From: Synanceia verrucosa
Taxonomy: Eukaryota > Chordata > Actinopteri > Perciformes > Synanceiidae
Direction of reading: 5' to 3'
NCBI GenBank assembly: GCA_029721515.1
Contig: CM056563.1
Location: 24,178,954 to 24,242,953 of the forward strand
Length of the DNA: 64,000 nt
The notes below the pieces were generated by a model. The model saw nothing but the letters and a program-made list of their open reading frames with translations, was not told the DNA's origin and made no database searches. Within the stretch, counting starts at the first letter, position 1, and each line of letters begins with the position of its first letter. This document shows, in pieces, positions 36,735-49,490 of the stretch. Made by a program: the position numbers and the translations under genes.

Positions 36735-37081
36735 TGAACTCTTTGAGAGCCATTGTACGTCATTTAAAATGCAACGCAAGAGTGCCATAAATGTATAAAT
36801 ATACGTCAAAGTGGTCTCACACAGCCTGTGAGTAATGCTGGGGCTTCTGGGAGATGTAGTCAGAGCATAAAGAGACGGTATACACCACAGAGATCAAAAC
36901 AGGAAGTGGAGACAATCGAGATTAGAGAGCAAAACAAAAAGAATCTGGAGAAAAAGTGGTGATTTTGGTGAAAGTGTCCTCTACTCTACCTCTGATAAAA
37001 CAAGAATGGAACAAGGTAAAAACAAACATTTTTTCCATGATGAAATAGAGAGTCTCTTCTTTCATTTGCTGGCAGAGTTAA
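36735..37081 (+). mobile_element. TTAA inverted-repeat element, copy 7 (internal deletion)
   Basis: The left end is GAACTCTTTGAGAGCC and the body matches to TCTCTTCTTTCATTTG, where about 90 bp are missing. A short right end (CTGGCAGAGTTAA) closes the element at 37081. Confidence 0.75.
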
Positions 37082-38689
37082 TGGTTGAAACTAGAACAAG
37101 TGTAATTTAGAAATAATCTCAAGTAACACTGGAAAAGAAAATATGGAAGGAAATGATATAAGAAGTACTGCAGTCATCAGTTCAGAGCAGAAAGTCGAAC
37201 ATGAATTTCCTGAAATGATCATCGTCAGATTGAAGTTCAGTAAAGCAGAGCACCACCTCTCATTCCCTCCCTTTTTTTCCTCCTCTCTGTTTTTTTTTCC
37301 TCCTCTGACACTTTAATTGCCACAACGGCTGAAAAATATTACCAGCACAACATCAGCTAGCAGATCATCGCAACTCGTGTTAATCATGACACAGGAACAT
37401 GACAGTCGTCTGCTGACTGAATCTGAATGAATGGTGACGTCACAGCAGCTCTTTTAACGCCAATTAAAAGCCGCACACGGAGGACATTTTTCTCTCTGTG
37501 AAAACTAGCGTAGCGTCTGTTAACCTTCTCTAATTCCTCCTCAAATATATTTTAATCACTCCGTGTCACTTTTGTTTTGTTAAGCCGCTTGTTTGCCGAC
37601 GGCTTCCTCCGCATTCCCTTGAAATCTAATGAACTCATCAAAAAATGTGACTTTTCATTTGAGATCCCCGCTGACTGCTCGGCTAATTGCATTTCCCTCC
37701 ATGAAAACACGTCTCCGACAAAAGTGACGTGTGTTTTTTCTCTTATGAAATGCTGCGCTCACAACGAGGGAAATCACTTCACATTTCATTCAAATGTGCA
37801 GCAGCAGGATGGATTCAGAGAGGCTGATAAAACCACTGAACCCACAGTTCATTAAATACTCATTCCTACTGATGCAGCATTAATGCTCTTTGTTATAGCG
37901 ACTATTTATGGATGTGGTGAGTTTACAGCACAAAAAGAGGACACTATAAACATTTCACAAGTGAAAGAGCTGCACAGTTTAGTGGTACTTTGCATTTCCA
38001 TTTTATTTTGCACAAAGCGATACGATAAATATGTTGTTTTTTTTATAACTAAAATGAGTCTCAGACAACAGAGACACTGAAAAAGAAACCTCTCCTACAC
38101 AGCCTTTTCTAATAGTCCTGTTTCCTATTTGAGGTCTCTACATGCTCATATTTTTAAAGAAAAAAGATATTTTCCTCAGTCCTTGGTCTGCCTGATGACA
38201 CCTCTGTGCTGAGTCACCCATTCATTGTGCTGCTTTTTCAATAATCTGATTTACTGGAACAAAGAGTAAAGATTTGTACTATTTGCTTTGATAAAATAAG
38301 GACAGTGAAGTGTGGAGAGACCAAGGCGTCTAGCCTGGGAACAAAACCTCAGCCACAAATAAAAATAAAAATCTAGTCATGTCGACTGAGTCGTAACATC
38401 TTGTTTTTTCAACATGAAAAATGTCACAGCTTTTAAATAAATGTTAAGCTCCCAGAAGTGTGATCCTGTTGACAATTAAAACTGCCACTATTTACTGTCT
38501 TTTAGTTCAGTGGTTCCTCATAATATATAAAAAATGGAGTAAATTGTATTGTGATGATATTGTTGCACATGATCTTCTCTCATTTTATTTTTTGGAGGAA
38601 ATTATAGTGAAAATTTCCCTTCTGAAATCATTACCATTACACTTGTGTTGTTTTGAAAAGGAGATTACATCATAGAAACATTAACTTAT

Positions 38690-39300
38690 TATTATTTTAG
38701 TTCCTCTTTAGGACCCTGGGGAGTGAGAGTTTGTCTTATGGTGTGTTCACTGGAAGTCAGAACTCGGAGCTCAGATCATCTTAACCTCAAAGTTTAGTGC
38801 TTCCAGCTCTTCAAGCCTTACAGATGCACAACAAAACACCGAGCTACTGTTTACGTCAGTAGTAGACAGCATGAATTCTATGTCTGGTTGATTTATTCCA
38901 GCTTTCTGAGTTGGAGATTCAACATCACGGGGGTTCTTATTTATTCTAACTTTAAGTTGGAAATTCCAGCATTCGTGGACAATTGAACACACCATGACTT
39001 GAATAACACAAACACCAGGGTCTGCTGCAGTGATATTAATCCTCTGTTTTACCAACGATGTTTGTTTCCTTATGCTGCAAAGTGGTTGGACAGATCAGTG
39101 TCTTTATATAGTCTATAGTCTAGTCTATATAGTTATATAGTCTCTATGAATCTGAAGGGGACATGTCCCCCTGCGAGCATAAATTAATTCATCAATCAAG
39201 AAATCATTTACCACGTAACTGCATTTGTTTCAAAAGTAATGTGTTAGAGAATAAGTTACTGTCAAAAAGTAACAGTGTTAGTAACGGCTGCCCAACACTG
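38690..39300. mobile_element. hAT-like element, second copy of the 20322 family (reverse)
   Basis: It runs from AGTTCCTCTTTAGGACCCTG to the terminus GGCTGCCCAACACTG. The body is the reverse complement of 20322-20893. The left limit is approximate, and no clear target duplication was found. Confidence 0.75.
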
Positions 39301-39322
39301 AATATTATTATTGAATATTTTT

Positions 39323-39485
39323 CGTTCTGGAGTTGCACTTTGTAGACGGTCCCTGCCTTGTTTCAGGGTGATGCATTGTTTCAGTAAAAATGCTGTTGTA
39401 GCTCATCATGTGCCTCACCAACATAGCAGAAATGCATCGTTTGTATCTTTAGATCATACTTTAACGTATTGATCCAGGAAGTTTA
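39323..39485 (+). repeat. dispersed repeat, inverted partner at 47793-47976
   Basis: GACGGTCCCTGCCTTG and GTAGCTCATCATGTGCCTCA match the reverse complement of 47793-47976 over about 160 bp, with scattered differences. Confidence 0.75.
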
Positions 39486-41457
39486 AATCTGCCGATATTT
39501 TTTTACCTCAGTGGAAGGCAGACACCTCCAGCAACTTACAGTGATTAGCCTAATTTTTTTTATTTCTAGTCCACTGAAATAAACTCCATATCTCGAAGCT
39601 TGTTTTCTTGAAATAACAAGAAAAATAAGTCATTACCACCAGAAAAAAAAATGAAACCTTGGCCATTTAGGGCTTCCGTACCTCTGTGTATTAATAGGGT
39701 TATTTATTTCTAATTGACATAAAACAGGTGACTGCAGTATTTTCTTTGAACCTTTATTTCTGTGGCTTCCATGACAACATGCATTGAATAAATGCAGCTC
39801 TGCAGGAAACAAAAGGCAGATTTTGTTCAACTTTTCAGGACAGACATGCAAACTTCTGAACTGTGTAACAAGAAATAGACAGAAAGGTATTTTTCAAGGT
39901 GCAAAAATCTGATTTAATCTCACAGATTGAATATTGAAAGATGTGATTTATGTTGGGGAATAATATATGTCTCTCTCAATGTGCTGCTGGGCAGCTTTGT
40001 GCATAAATTAAAAGTTTTATAGGGAAATGCATCAGAAACGTGTCAGAAAGGCATCGATCATTTGTCCCCCCGCTAATGATGCAGTTTCACAATAAAAGTG
40101 CAGAAATACACGGTGAGTGGCATAATGACAAATTAAGTTTCATCAATATTTGAGCTGCTAAATTTCTGCCTCCAGTTGTTTTTTTAATACAGTACTTTCA
40201 GGAATACCAGCAGAGGTTAATGCCACACGAGTTAATCTGCAGATTTTAGTGATGAAAAACAAAAGCAATATGCTGCTTCTTTGCCAAAACGCTGTCAGAT
40301 ATAAAATGGATTTGTCTCAACCGAGGGATCGATTGAAGTCAGAATGACGGCACTAAACAGAGACTCAGTCCTCCCATTAAAAAGCTCTGCTCCGTCACAT
40401 TTTAGGCCACTTTGGGTCAATCTGCTGTTGATGAAAGGTCTGTGGAGACCAGTTACTGCTGCTGGGTGGAGTGGCAGCTTGCTAATGATCCCAGTGGGGA
40501 AACTTGATGAGTTTTAAAGGCGTCCGTTAACGCCGACGTGATGTCGCTGCTCTGTGACCGAGTGGCCACCGAGGTTCATCCTGCATGTACAAACAGCTCT
40601 GAGATCTGCTGAAAAACCTGTCCTGCTGGTCGCCACTAAAGACTGACAGAGAAGACGATGTCCCTCTTCTAAAAGTATAAAACATTCAAAAGAGTCACAC
40701 ATGGTTCAGAGAGTAAAAACCCTCTGAGAGCTCTGGGCGGCTGAAATAAACTGGTCTTGATGAACTGAATTTAACGAGATCAATGTCAAACACCTGAGCT
40801 GGTGCTCGTTAGTGAGAGTACCTGCACACCTGAACACACCATGGCATCCCGAGTCTGAGGCTATTCACATTTCTGCATATATTATCTTAAATTTTATTTG
40901 ATATTTTAGAATATTTAGAATTTTATTTTAGTATGTACGTATATTAAAAGACATGGAAACAGATATATACAACAACAGAGGCAACAGAAAATAACAAAAA
41001 TTAAGAGAAAGAAACAAAAAGAGGTAGGAAAAAAAGGGAAAAAAGTCAGTTTGGGTTTGAATTTAGAAAAGGTGCCAGGACAGTTTTAATGCTGAATGTG
41101 GAGGGAAAAAATATTTCATTTTATATCTATATTTTTTCCATCTATCTAAAACAGAATCAAAGGAGTGGAAAAAATAAATATAATGCAAGAGCAAAAAAAA
41201 ATCTCAAACTGGTTTCAACACTTAACTACGTGTCTACAATGTTTGCTGTTGTCTACAGTATGGAAATCAAAAACAAAACAATATTTACAGAAACAAATGA
41301 GTTTGATGGGCTAAAAATCCTTTGCAGACATGTTCAGTGTGAACATTTCATCTGGTACTGAATACAAAGTATAATCCAGGTGCCATTTCCCCCAAAATAT
41401 ACTAAAATATATCATAATTTAACATGAATACTTGAGAAACGGCACTATTGTTGTTAT

Positions 41458-41500
41458 TTTAACCCAAACCACAACCTTTACCTAAACCTAACCAAGTACT
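41458..41500 (+). repeat. short dispersed motif, second copy
   Basis: AACCCAAACCACAACCTTTA and CCTAAACCTAACCAAGTA. Compare 8211-8250 and 56168-56210. Confidence 0.55.
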
Positions 41501-42884
41501 TTTGTTGCTGGACATTGGTGGGAAAATATCAGAATAACAAAATATATTTTGGTGAGATATGATAAGTTTTTGTTTCCACGTGACTCCACTGACAGACACC
41601 ATTCATCTGAATTTAAGTGTAATGTTTCATCAACGTCTTTCAAAGGGATCTTTAGGATTATCTGTGTTTTTCTTCTGCTCTCTGTGTTTTTTCACACCTC
41701 AGTTTGACATTCAGACAAACAACAAAAAACATGAATTATTTATCTGCAGAATGCCTCTCCAGGCACTTAAGGTTTCATCGGTAATTATTTTATGACACAC
41801 TGAGCTCATCTTTTCTGTGAATTGTTGTTCTGAAATGTGGAAAAAGAAACAAGCGCTCTGATCTGAGGTCAGAGGGGCTGTCCAATTATCAATAAAAATG
41901 GGAATATTGTCCGTTAACAGATGAACCTCGCTCTGAAAAAAGGTCGACCTTGAAAAACCAAGTCCAAGGATTTAAAGTGAACAGGTCCGAGGTCATTTTT
42001 TATCTTTTCTTCTCGGGCAGCTGGCTTTGCCAATGACGTTTTATACGCAGTTTGAAAAAAACACCTTTTCCTACACGAGGTCGTGCAGACGCCACATACG
42101 TCTGGATGTGTCTTCATGACTCAGACCGGTTTCGATTTCCGCACAGTGTCTGGTTTCTGCGCCGCAGCCTCCCAGTCTGCTCGCCATTTGTTTGGTTTTT
42201 CTCCTCTGAAGGATAAATTACAAATGATAAAAAGTGTGTTTGCATCCAATCTCACCGACACAATGCCGCCGCCTCCAGTAATGAGGTCATTATTATGCAT
42301 ATCACAGATATCAAGAGGAATGAGCTTAAAAGCTTAGGCGTCTAATTGATTAAGGCGAAGCAGGCGGCCGTGACGCTTTGTGACAAAGCGGGCTGTTTTC
42401 TTAAAGGCTGTGATATCTGAACATACTCAAAAATTAAATATCACTACACTCTGACGTCTATAAATAAATGAATGAATGTCATCTATTGCTCTATCACAGC
42501 TGAGGAAAGGATTGATTCAGTGACAACAGTCAGGAAAGTCAGTGTTTGATCAGTGTTTGGGGATTTCTGAGCTTGAAACTGAGTCATCATGAGCTTGTTT
42601 ATTTAACCCTTTATCACCTGAGCCTCAACATTTTTCTTCGCTTATGCTGAAGACTTGAAAATTTCAATATCTGACAGTTCTTTACAATTTACTATCTGAT
42701 ATAAGAGTGAAGAATAATAGTTTAAAATGACGACAGAATTAGAGTTCATTTGAGGGGAAAAAAATTCACAACTGAACATGAATAATGGATTTTACATGTT
42801 AAAGTAAAAGTATGAAAACTATTTACGATAGAATTTTGTGAGTCTTTGCCACAAAATGAAAACTATGTACAGGTTGTTTTTTTT

Positions 42885-42969
42885 TTAACGAATTGAGCGC
42901 CAGCTGTTTTATGAAACAGAAAGTGAAAAACAGAAAAAAAAAACACATCAATGGCACTCAAAGAGTTAA
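42885..42969 (-). mobile_element. TTAA inverted-repeat element, 85-bp deletion derivative
   Basis: Both inverted ends are present (TTAACGAATTGAGCGCC and GGCACTCAAAGAGTTAA), with only about 50 bp between them that match the subterminal right end (reverse of CACTTTCTGTTT) and left end of the family. About 370 bp of interior are lost. Confidence 0.8.
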
Positions 42970-44454
42970 CACAGGGAACGAAGAGGCTGTTTCTTCAGCT
43001 TCAAAGAGAGGCGGTAATGAAATGACCATAACAGCACCATATTGGCTGTAAAGGGCAATGTCTCAAACTCAAAGAGTTTCTTCCGATATCACAAATCGTT
43101 ACGTAATTACGATAATCCAAAGTGTGCATGTGCGATGTGTCACCAGGGACATGTTAAGTGTTAAAGGCTAAATGTTCAAATATGGCATCGACTTCGACTC
43201 GACTTGAGCATTGTTGGACATTGAATAGGACACTGTTGGAAAGGACTTCAGAGTCAGTCCCATCAGAGGTGGACATCACAGATATAATCTTTAATAAGAG
43301 GTCGCTTTTTGGACTCAAGCAGTGGCTTCACATCCCATTTCTCCGCTGACCTGAAAGCCTTTTGTCACGTACGCAGCGTTTCCTCCTCTGCGGTGCAAAG
43401 TGACCTGGTTGAGAGCTGGAGGATGCTCATCTAATGTGGGCCAGCCCAGATTGCATTGTGTCCACGGGGCCGAAGGAGTGCAGAGCCTTGAAACTTCAGG
43501 GACGCAATCTGCTTAAAGCTGATAGAGGCCACCTCGTCTCTCCACTCTGAGAGCCTCCAGTCTGTTCAGCTCACGCCAAAAGGAAAAACAACCGGAGGAA
43601 ACTAATTGATTTACTCCCTACTGACGAAATTTCATCAGACGGACACTCATACATGACGACAGTTTGGAGGCTTAATCTGTTTATCTGTCACGTTTCCACT
43701 GATTCACAAATTAAACGCGACTTTCATAGTTAATTCTGACTTAAAAGTGGGTTTAGTTTAGTAAATTTAAAGTAAAAATAGTGTTAAATTAGATTCATTC
43801 CCTCCACCTGTGTTGATGCTCGTTAGTGGGAGGACACACTCACAGCCCTGAGGCTGCTGATATGAAAGAAAAACTCACAAAAAGCGGAAATTAAGAGTAA
43901 AAATAAACTTAATAGCACACCAGAAAGTACTTAGCATTAATCTAAGTATGCACTCCTACACTGTGTGTGGAAAAGTCTGGTTTAATCTGGGTTTTGTTGT
44001 TTGAATCCTCATTAAAAAAATCACACTTTAAGTATTAATCTGGGGTTAAACCTGCCTGCTAGGAGGATTTTACTACAAACCTTGATTTATTAATTGGAAC
44101 TCAGATAATTTAAGATGAAATGAGGTCAAAAGCAAACAGACGTTCACCACCTCCCAACTTTAGAGGATCCAACAAGCATCTTTACGTCTTAAAACTACAA
44201 TAACCCAAGTTTTTAGCAGTATCCCGGTAATCTAAATCTCATTTTTAAGTCGGTAAAATGGTAAAAGTCACTCGTTGTTCAGGAAAACTGCAAACGGTTT
44301 GTGTAATTTCACCTTAAGTTTTCTCGCTTCCAACTAAATTTGGTTCATCTGGAGGTTTGGTCAAACAGTATGTAGTAAATATCAAATTTTTGTTTTCTAT
44401 ATGACATCTCCTGGTGTTTTATATGTGATATTTTAATATTTATATCTTTATTTT

Positions 44455-44540
44455 TATTTCTTATTGATGTGTGCCTTTAACCAACAGATTCAAAATTTTG
44501 TCATGCGTGCATAACGACAATAAAGACTCTGGAATATTTA
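44455..44540 (+). repeat. repeat 3' tail (CATGCGTGCATAACGACAATAAAG)
   Basis: It shares the order GTGCCTTTAA, AAATTTTGTCATGCGTGCAT, ATAAAGACTCT with 58010-58110. It looks like the terminal part of a retroposon. Confidence 0.45.
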
Positions 44541-44620
44541 AACAAAGATTTTAATCCAGGAGATCACTCTTTGTGTCCCAAGTTAACTGTTGACTTATTT
44601 ACGACTTATATTATAGGAAC

Positions 44621-45169
44621 CAGAGTTGTGCTAGTTACTGAAAAATAGTTACAGTTACTAGTTACTTAATTCAAAAAGTAACTCAATTACTTACATCAAA
44701 AATTGAAGTGTTACTGTTAAAAGAGACTTTTTCGGTCCTCTTTAGGACCCTGGGGAGTGAGAGTTTGCCTTATGGTGTGTTCACTGGAAGTCAGAACTTA
44801 GAGCTCAGATCATCTAAACGTCAAAGTTTAGTGCTCCCAGCTCTTCCAGCCTTACAGACGAACAAGGAAACATGGAGCTGCTGTTTACGACAGTCGCAGA
44901 TAGCATGAATTCTATGTCAGGTTGATTAATCAAACATTCTGAGCTTAGAGTTTTGAAATTCCGACATTTTTATACAACTTGAACGCACCAGGAGTCTAAA
45001 CACACAAACACTGGGCTCCCAATGCTGCTGCAGTGACATTAATGCTCTGTTTTCACGACGATGTTTGTCTCCTTATGCTGGAAAGTGGGGGGACACGTCA
45101 GTGTCTCTATGAGGACATGTCCACCCGTCCATAGAGACATCTGAGAGAACGCGTTACTGCCCGACACTG
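44621..45169. mobile_element. hAT-like element, third copy of the 20322 family (reverse)
   Basis: It begins CAGAGTTGTGCTAGTTACTG and ends GTTACTGCCCGACACTG. It shares the internal TCCTCTTTAGGACCCTGGGG and TATGGTGTGTTCACTGGAAG with the other copies. The flanking bases do not show a matching 8-mer. Confidence 0.75.
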
Positions 45170-47792
45170 TCAGTAAATGAATGAACTTAATAAACATACT
45201 TATTCTAACCCAATCTTCCAGTTTAAAATTATCCTTTGATGTGATGTGCTTGCTGTTGTCGCCGTCCTGTGTCTTCAGGTTGATCTAATCGCTCCTTCCT
45301 TTTTTTTGTTTTTGGTATTTTTTTTTTACCAGATAATCCTTTAAAACCCACGACTAGGCCTGTCCTATCACTAGTGCGACCATCAGCTCGACAGGATGGA
45401 TCTTTCTGAATTAAAGCCTCTAACAGTAGCCAGCAGCCTGACAGCTTGTCTCTGAAATGTCCCTCCAGTCAGGCGAAGCTCGGCCACGTCCGGAGACATC
45501 TTGTCGAGGAAACTGGCCACGGATCCGGTCAGCGCCTCTGGGTTCGGCTGTTCCTTTTTGTCGTGAGCCGATGTAAGCGCTGATGCTTCGCTCGCCTCCC
45601 TCCTCGGGCCGGATGCTGGTCTCTACCCCTCGGATCACAAGTTCAATTAATTTCACAGTTGGCGGCACCCACAGTCATTTCACCGGGGCCTGTTGTCTGG
45701 AAGTGGAGAGAAATAGGAAGAATATGATGCACCACCTCCTCCTCCTCCCCCGTGAAGGCTTCAATCGCCCGGAGCCACATCTGATCTGATAGGACCACGG
45801 CTCTGCAGCATATAAAAGCTCACGACGCGACGTGACGGCCACATTATTACTGCTTCATGAAGACATCTCTGTTCCATCACGCTCAACGGAAAATGTTTGA
45901 ATTTATCTGGATTCATTAAAGAGTCCAGTTAATTGGCAGATCGTATCAGCTGTTGTTTCTCTAATGCAAATAAAGAAAAAGGTAACCTTTTACGTGACCT
46001 GAAGTTGACGGAGTTAAAAGGAGAAAATCTTCCATGGACACTGATCTCATAATGACACATAAAGTGGAATGGCAGCACTCAGAAAGCCTCAGACAGCTCA
46101 ATACTCAGCTTCACTTTACCATTTTATTTTGATAGGCTACTGTATTTTCTGTTTTCTTCTGATGCTTCAGGCACCAGATGACTGGTTTCACCCTCTGATT
46201 AGATGATCATCAGCAGCTGTGTGGGTGAGCTGCTGAAATGCCGACTGATTGAGTCCACTAGAGGCATTTTGTCATCGAACTAAATATGTGACACTCGTTA
46301 TCATCCTCTGCAATGTTTTCAATATTTCTCATCTATTAAGATCCTATTGTTTTTGTTGCTCTATATGTACGATCAAACGATGCAGAATGGATATAAATGA
46401 GTCCAGAAAGGCCTGACTTCAAAAAAAAAAACATAACTGGGACTCACGGCAACATTTAACTCCAACCAAAAAACAGAATTTTAGGAAAAAAATGAACACA
46501 AATGTTCAGTCTCTTGATCTTCTTGACTGCCAGACGTCCACTTGAGACTGACCTGCTTTCACCTCTGATATGCAAATACCCTCCACTGATTATCCTTTTT
46601 GAAGGAATATTCCAGCATGCATTCAGTGAGGATGTAGTCCTTTATACAGTGAGGTAAAAGAGTCGCTCTGTGGTGTGCACTTATGATAATACCTAACGCT
46701 GATGGCGCTCTGCAAACCACATTGCACCTGATGATGAATGCGAGCCAAATGGGTAAATATTATAATGAGCCGTCATGCGTTCCTGCAGGCGCTCGGCTGG
46801 TGTCGACTCATTAACTGAAGAAAAGCGGCCACACCGCTTGTTGAAACATCTCTGATCGATGTTCCACATTACAGGTGGGAAAATAAAAGACCCCCATTAG
46901 AATATACAAACCTCTCAGTTCAGTTTTTTACTTTTCTATTCTTTTCTTTTCTACGTCGTCTTTTTGTCGAGACGACACACAAGGGAAGGTGTTACCCAGA
47001 GGATGGCTCTCCACAGATCAGCACAGAAATACCTGCTCTTAGTGCTGCACAGATGCACATTTTTTATTTGCTATACTTCACATATGTGCTTATTTAAATA
47101 GTGAGCTTTCTGAATGAAGCCTGGAGTGTCTGTGTGGAGGATGCATCGCTGCAGATCTGCCCCAAGGGTCGTAGGAAACCGGTGGGCGGCGGCTCGGCAT
47201 CTTCCATTCACAGAAAACACAGACTAACGAACACATTTGCAGGAGAAGACTCCGCCGAGGTCGTCAACCTGCCGATGAGTCACAATTGTAATTTCTGAAG
47301 TCATTTTACATACAATTACCAGCCTGCAGCGAGAGCCCGACAGTTTGACACTCGAGCTGCAGAGATGAGTGGGAGGTTTGACGTGGAGCAGAAATCACAT
47401 CTCTATACCCGACCAGGTTTCCAGTCTCTGATGAGCTCATTGTTCCTTTTACAGAGTCGTTTGCGTGGTCTGAGTGTACATTCAGATGTGTGGGCACTCA
47501 CAGATTATATCACTACATCACTCCAACATTATCTATTGATCCTGGTGTTTATTACAGCACAACTTGTTTTTTTATCCAGAGAAAATAGTTGTTGTTTTCC
47601 ACTTAATCCAAGAGAAACACAAGCCAAATCAATCCTCATAGAAGCCTGACTTTACAGCAGAAATAATGTTTGCAGCAGTTTTGGTCTCTTCAGCTAATTT
47701 CTTCGGTCATGATGACTCACTCCACGCTCTCATCCAAAAAAAGAAGGAAAGCAGCAACTGCAGCACTTCAGGAAAGTTAGAAAGGCAGATTT

Positions 47793-47976
47793 TAACTTCC
47801 TGAATCAATACGTTAAATACAGTACGATCGAAAGATGCAAACAATGTATTTCTGCTGTGTCAATGAGGCACATGATGAGCTACAACACTATTTTTACCGA
47901 AATGATGCATCCCTGGTGCTCCATGGAAAACACTGATCCTAGCCCAGGGACCGTCTACAAAGTGCAACACCAGAAC
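47793..47976 (-). repeat. dispersed repeat, inverted partner at 39323-39485
   Basis: TGAGGCACATGATGAGCTAC and GGGACCGTCTACAAAGTGCA are the reverse complement of words in 39323-39485. This copy has a few extra bases near AACACTGATCCTAGCC. Confidence 0.75.
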
Positions 47977-49449
47977 CAAAAAATGAAAAGCGCTCCCCTT
48001 ATGTATGCTGTAGCATGACCAAACTATTTTTTTGAGTTGTTTGATTTTTTATAGGAATCACATTCTATCACTTAAACATTTTGAACTGCAGCAACATCAA
48101 CTTCAGCTCAGACACATCTCACCTCCTGTTGATACCACGACACTGATTTTGAGAAAAAGTGATTTAATGTATTTTTTTTAATTATTTGAGCGGTAGAGTT
48201 AATTAAAATAAATAGTTAAATGACTGTTTGTCGAGTCACATACTTTGTCATTTTAGTAAAAGTAATCTGAAAAGATCATCTTGTCTCATTCTCATGAAGC
48301 AAATATCGTGTATCATCACACCCCTACCATCCTCCAGGCCTCTGCTACCTCTGTCGAACCTTCTCGAAGATGTCAAATATTTCCTGTTTTCTTCAACATT
48401 TTGCTCATATTTTCAGATGAAAAACCATCGGAGCATATGATAGAGAGTCTTCTGGGTTTGAGAGTTGAAATTGAGCCCTCTTTGTTTCCAAATGAGGCCA
48501 TTGTCCTTCACTGAGCAGCCATTAACAGCCAGCCTCTTCTCGCCACTCTGAGGCTTTTTTCCGTCCTTGGTCATCAGCTGTTATTCTTCAGTTATTCCAT
48601 CCCTTTGGCAGCTTTTTGCTTCCTCATTGTAAAGGGAGAATATTCCCCCTGTGATAAAACAACGCTGCCTCAGGCCGGCCTCTGCCTGCTGTATCGGAGC
48701 TAATTCCTCGCATACCAACACAAGCCGTCCTCTTTAAGTATTAGTATGATGAGACGGTGCTGACAGAAGCATTTCCATGTCCAGCTCTGCCTTGTCCTTG
48801 TCCTCCGCTCATAATAGATATTGACAGGTGCAGAGCAGATAACGCTAATCTGCATCCTAACAGGATTTCACATGTCATAGAGCGCTTTCTCATCGTTCAA
48901 TTCACAACTTTGTTATGCTGCTGATGGCGTTTCATGGTGGTGCAGCCCTGCAGCCGTTGAGGGGAGGACTCGTTTGTTTGATGCTCATTTGATGCTTTTT
49001 GGAAATATATACATGCATTCACCTCAGTACAACAGTAATAGATTGAGGGCTTCAAAAAATACAATATTTGCAACATCTGGTCTAATATTTAGTGTTCAAA
49101 GTTCTAAATTCAGATTTAGAGTTTCAAAAATAAATACAAAAGAAGATGACAGAATTAGAAAGGTTTTTGGAATTTTTGTGGCACTCCAGTGACTCCTGGA
49201 GGTGCCAGGACAGCCTAAAGTGGGAGGTTTGAATTTTTTTCTTAAAAGGTAATTTTGTCCCAATTCCAAGGTCATTGAGTTTTTTCAGATCACATGGACA
49301 GAAATTGCCAAAATCTGAAGGGGGCACTATTGAGCAGCTTTCTTTGGTCCACTTAAGCACCTGGTAACAAATAGTAATTTTTGCAAAGTTTGATCCACCT
49401 GCAATTTTGTGTGAAACAACACACACCAAGGGGCAATTTTTTCCTGTGG

Positions 49450-49490
49450 AATAATAATAAAAATAATAATAATAACAATTATTATTATCA
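49450..49490. repeat. AAT/ATT self-complementary microsatellite
   Basis: AAT units followed by ATT units give a tract that can pair with itself. Confidence 0.85.
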
